Origin: Dehalococcoidia bacterium
Lineage (GTDB): Bacteria > Chloroflexota > Dehalococcoidia > JACVQG01
Reading direction: 5' to 3'
Length of the DNA: 6,337 nucleotides
NCBI GenBank assembly: GCA_015661045.1
Contig: JACVQG010000087.1
Span: forward strand, 1-6,337
A program made the position numbers and the translations under genes. This document shows positions 5,415 to 6,337 of this stretch, piece by piece. The stretch's first letter is position 1, and every line of letters starts with the position of its first letter. The notes beneath the pieces are model-generated. The model ran no database searches, was not told the DNA's origin, and saw only the letters and a program-made list of their open reading frames with translations.

Positions 5415-5465
5415 AATTACTTTTTCGGATTATGCGGAAAGTCCCGGAGGCGCGGTTTTGATTTG

Positions 5466-5499
5466 TTGTGCGATTTCCCTCAAGAGGGAAATCGCACAA
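5466..5499. repeat. Perfect 16-bp inverted repeat (hairpin) between convergent genes
   Basis: TTGTGCGATTTCCCTC (5466-5481) and its exact reverse complement GAGGGAAATCGCACAA (5484-5499) are separated by only AA. As RNA this gives a very stable hairpin on either strand with a tight loop. It lies 51 bases after the CBS-ACT stop and 107 bases beyond the stop of the facing flavin reductase gene. Neither side carries a T-tract, so it is not a textbook intrinsic terminator. It may be a bidirectional terminator or mRNA-end stabiliser, or a copy of a dispersed palindromic element. Confidence 0.75.
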
Positions 5500-5510
5500 T
5501 TCGCATTAAT

Positions 5511-5606
5511 ATTAGCCCCTGCTGACCCGGTGTCTCCCGTGTAACAGACTGCTTGGGCTAATCGGCCCCTATCTATCCACAGGTAGGATTCCCCTACCCT
5601 CGCTAT
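5511..5606. other. Remainder of the convergent gap with two further inverted repeats
   Basis: ATTAGCCC (5511-5518) and GGGCTAAT (5555-5562) are exact reverse complements 36 bases apart. GGTAGG (5582-5587) pairs with CCTACC (5593-5598) around a five-base loop, just past the stop codon of the minus-strand flavin reductase gene. The second could contribute to ending that transcript, although no T-run follows on the minus strand. No coding sequence is visible here. Confidence 0.4.
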
Positions 5607-6227
5607 CTACGCAGGCGGTTGATATTTGGGTCTTCCCAGGGAAAACGTATTCGTTGTATAGCAATAGAGGTTACCATCGCCAAGACGCCCTACGATTTTA
5701 GCCTTGAGGGGGTCAATCTTTCCGTTTGTCATAACTTCGTCCTTTACATGCAACATGACTATGTGGCCAAATATTATGCTGCTTCTATTCGGCTTCTCAC
5801 CCAGTTCCAGGATTTGCATCAGTTTACATTCAACACTAAAAGGGGCTTCGGCTATGCGGGGCGACTTTACTTTTGCGCTCTTGATAGCGGTAAGGCCAAC
5901 CTCTTTGATTTCATCCACATCCGGCGGGTACTCCGCCGCCGCCTGGTTCATAGCCTGAACAATATTTTCATCAACCATGTTGACGACAAAGTCCCCGACG
6001 GCTTCAATGTTTCTGACAGTATCCTTCTTTCGTCCTTTACTCCGGCCTATGGCCAGAACAAGGACAGGAGGGTCCACGGTAAGACGCGCAAAAGCGCTGA
6101 AAGGAGCTGCATTGTATCTGCCTTCAGTATTTACCGTAGAGACAAAGGCTATGGGCCTAGGAATAACAGTACTGGATAAAAAATCGTGGAGTTCCTTTCC
6201 ATAAAGTGTAGAAGGCTCGATTTTCAT
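5607..6227 (-). CDS. Flavin reductase-like FMN-binding protein
   Basis: This 206-residue soluble protein matches the flavin reductase-like / FMN-binding split-barrel family (PF01613). Characteristic parts are STVIPRPIAFVSTVNTEGR (residues 19-37), NAAPFSAFARLTVDPPVLVLA (39-59) with the family's PFS block, KKDTVRNIEAVGDFVVNMV (67-85) with the DTxRNI motif that commonly contacts flavin phosphate, and APFSVECKLMQILELGEKP near the middle, which belongs to the barrel. Members bind FMN and either reduce free flavin with NAD(P)H or serve as flavoprotein subunits; the substrate cannot be told from sequence. Length fits the family (about 190-210). I chose ATG 6227 because AGAGG (6239-6235) lies seven bases upstream and the product starts MKIEPSTLYGKELHDF, as relatives do. 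An upstream in-frame start at 6275 would add 16 residues with no family support and would place the ribosome site inside the gene. It faces the CBS-ACT gene and is transcribed alone in this window. Confidence 0.9.
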   Translation of the reverse strand: MKIEPSTLYGKELHDFLSSTVIPRPIAFVSTVNTEGRYNAAPFSAFARLTVDPPVLVLAIGRSKGRKKDTVRNIEAVGDFVVNMVDENIVQAMNQAAAEYPPDVDEIKEVGLTAIKSAKVKSPRIAEAPFSVECKLMQILELGEKPNRSSIIFGHIVMLHVKDEVMTNGKIDPLKAKIVGRLGDGNLYCYTTNTFSLGRPKYQPPA

Positions 6228-6247
6228 ATAGTTACCTCTCCCAATGA

Positions 6248-6275
6248 ATAATGCATAAATTGTCAAAGAACTCAA
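6248..6275 (-). promoter_or_regulatory. Candidate promoter of the flavin reductase gene
   Basis: On the minus strand TTGAGT (6275-6270) and CATTAT (6253-6248) are 16 bases apart, predicting a start near 6241 and a leader of about 14 bases holding the AGAGG ribosome site. A perfect TTGACA at 6266-6261 lacks a -10 at the right distance (the sequence there is TGGGAG). A small inverted repeat, AACTT (6274-6278) and AAGTT (6282-6286), overlaps the -35 and could be a regulator site. Beyond it, up to 6337, I see nothing further. Confidence 0.45.
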
Positions 6276-6337
6276 CTTGAAAAGTTCATCTAATTAGTTG
6301 CTTTACCACAAAACATGCTAAAAGTTTTCAGGTATCT

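Noticed and set aside
5619..6179. A 186-codon plus-strand open frame opposite the flavin reductase gene
   Set aside because: The minus-strand product is a clear flavin reductase-like protein. The plus-strand frame has no family motifs or ribosome site.
6261..6266. Perfect minus-strand TTGACA as the -35 of the flavin reductase gene
   Set aside because: At 17 bases downstream the sequence is TGGGAG, which is not a -10; the nearby TTGAGT/CATTAT pair fits better.

Overview
The window reads as an ordinary bacterial chromosome segment, possibly from an uncultured member of the Chloroflexota (for example Dehalococcoidia-like). This placement is an inference from gene content and protein style: a FecR-like domain joined to a polytopic membrane domain with an 'FELLP' motif, an AcuB-like CBS-CBS-ACT protein, and HEPN/MNT and DUF2283-type small modules. 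No rRNA or tRNA is visible to settle it. Promoters of the TTGACA/TATAAT kind and good purine-rich Shine-Dalgarno sites point to standard bacterial expression. GTG and TTG starts are used as well as ATG.

Left part, 1-2135: a visibly more AT-rich accessory stretch made of small toxin/antitoxin- or immunity-like genes. It starts with a gene cut by the left window edge (small BECR-type nuclease-like protein). That gene overlaps a DUF2283 gene, and a WapI-immunity-like protein follows on the same strand. Convergent to these is a two-gene minus-strand operon. It encodes a winged-helix/minimal nucleotidyltransferase fusion and then a HEPN-domain protein, overlapping by 17 bases and matching the MNT/HEPN toxin-antitoxin arrangement. 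A pair of overlapping perfect palindromes sits on the -10 box of that operon and looks like an autoregulatory operator.

Right part, 2136-6337: more GC-rich, housekeeping-like. A near-consensus sigma70-type promoter (TTGACA, 17 bases, TACAAT) drives a 780-residue membrane protein: N-terminal anchor, two FecR-like beta regions, a long Pro/Ser-rich extracytoplasmic linker, and a C-terminal bundle of about eight membrane segments. Next comes a separately promoted CBS-CBS-ACT protein. After a convergent gap holding a perfect 16-bp inverted repeat lies a minus-strand FMN-binding flavin reductase-like protein.

No intergenic gap exceeds 300 bases. The gaps are 983-1114, 2094-2290, 4634-4769, 5415-5606 and 6228-6337, and each is described in the features. 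The most unusual items are the FecR/polytopic membrane fusion, the wHTH-MNT/HEPN pair with its nested palindromic operator, and the perfect hairpin at 5466-5499 that lacks a T-tract. I found no CRISPR array, insertion sequence or RNA gene.
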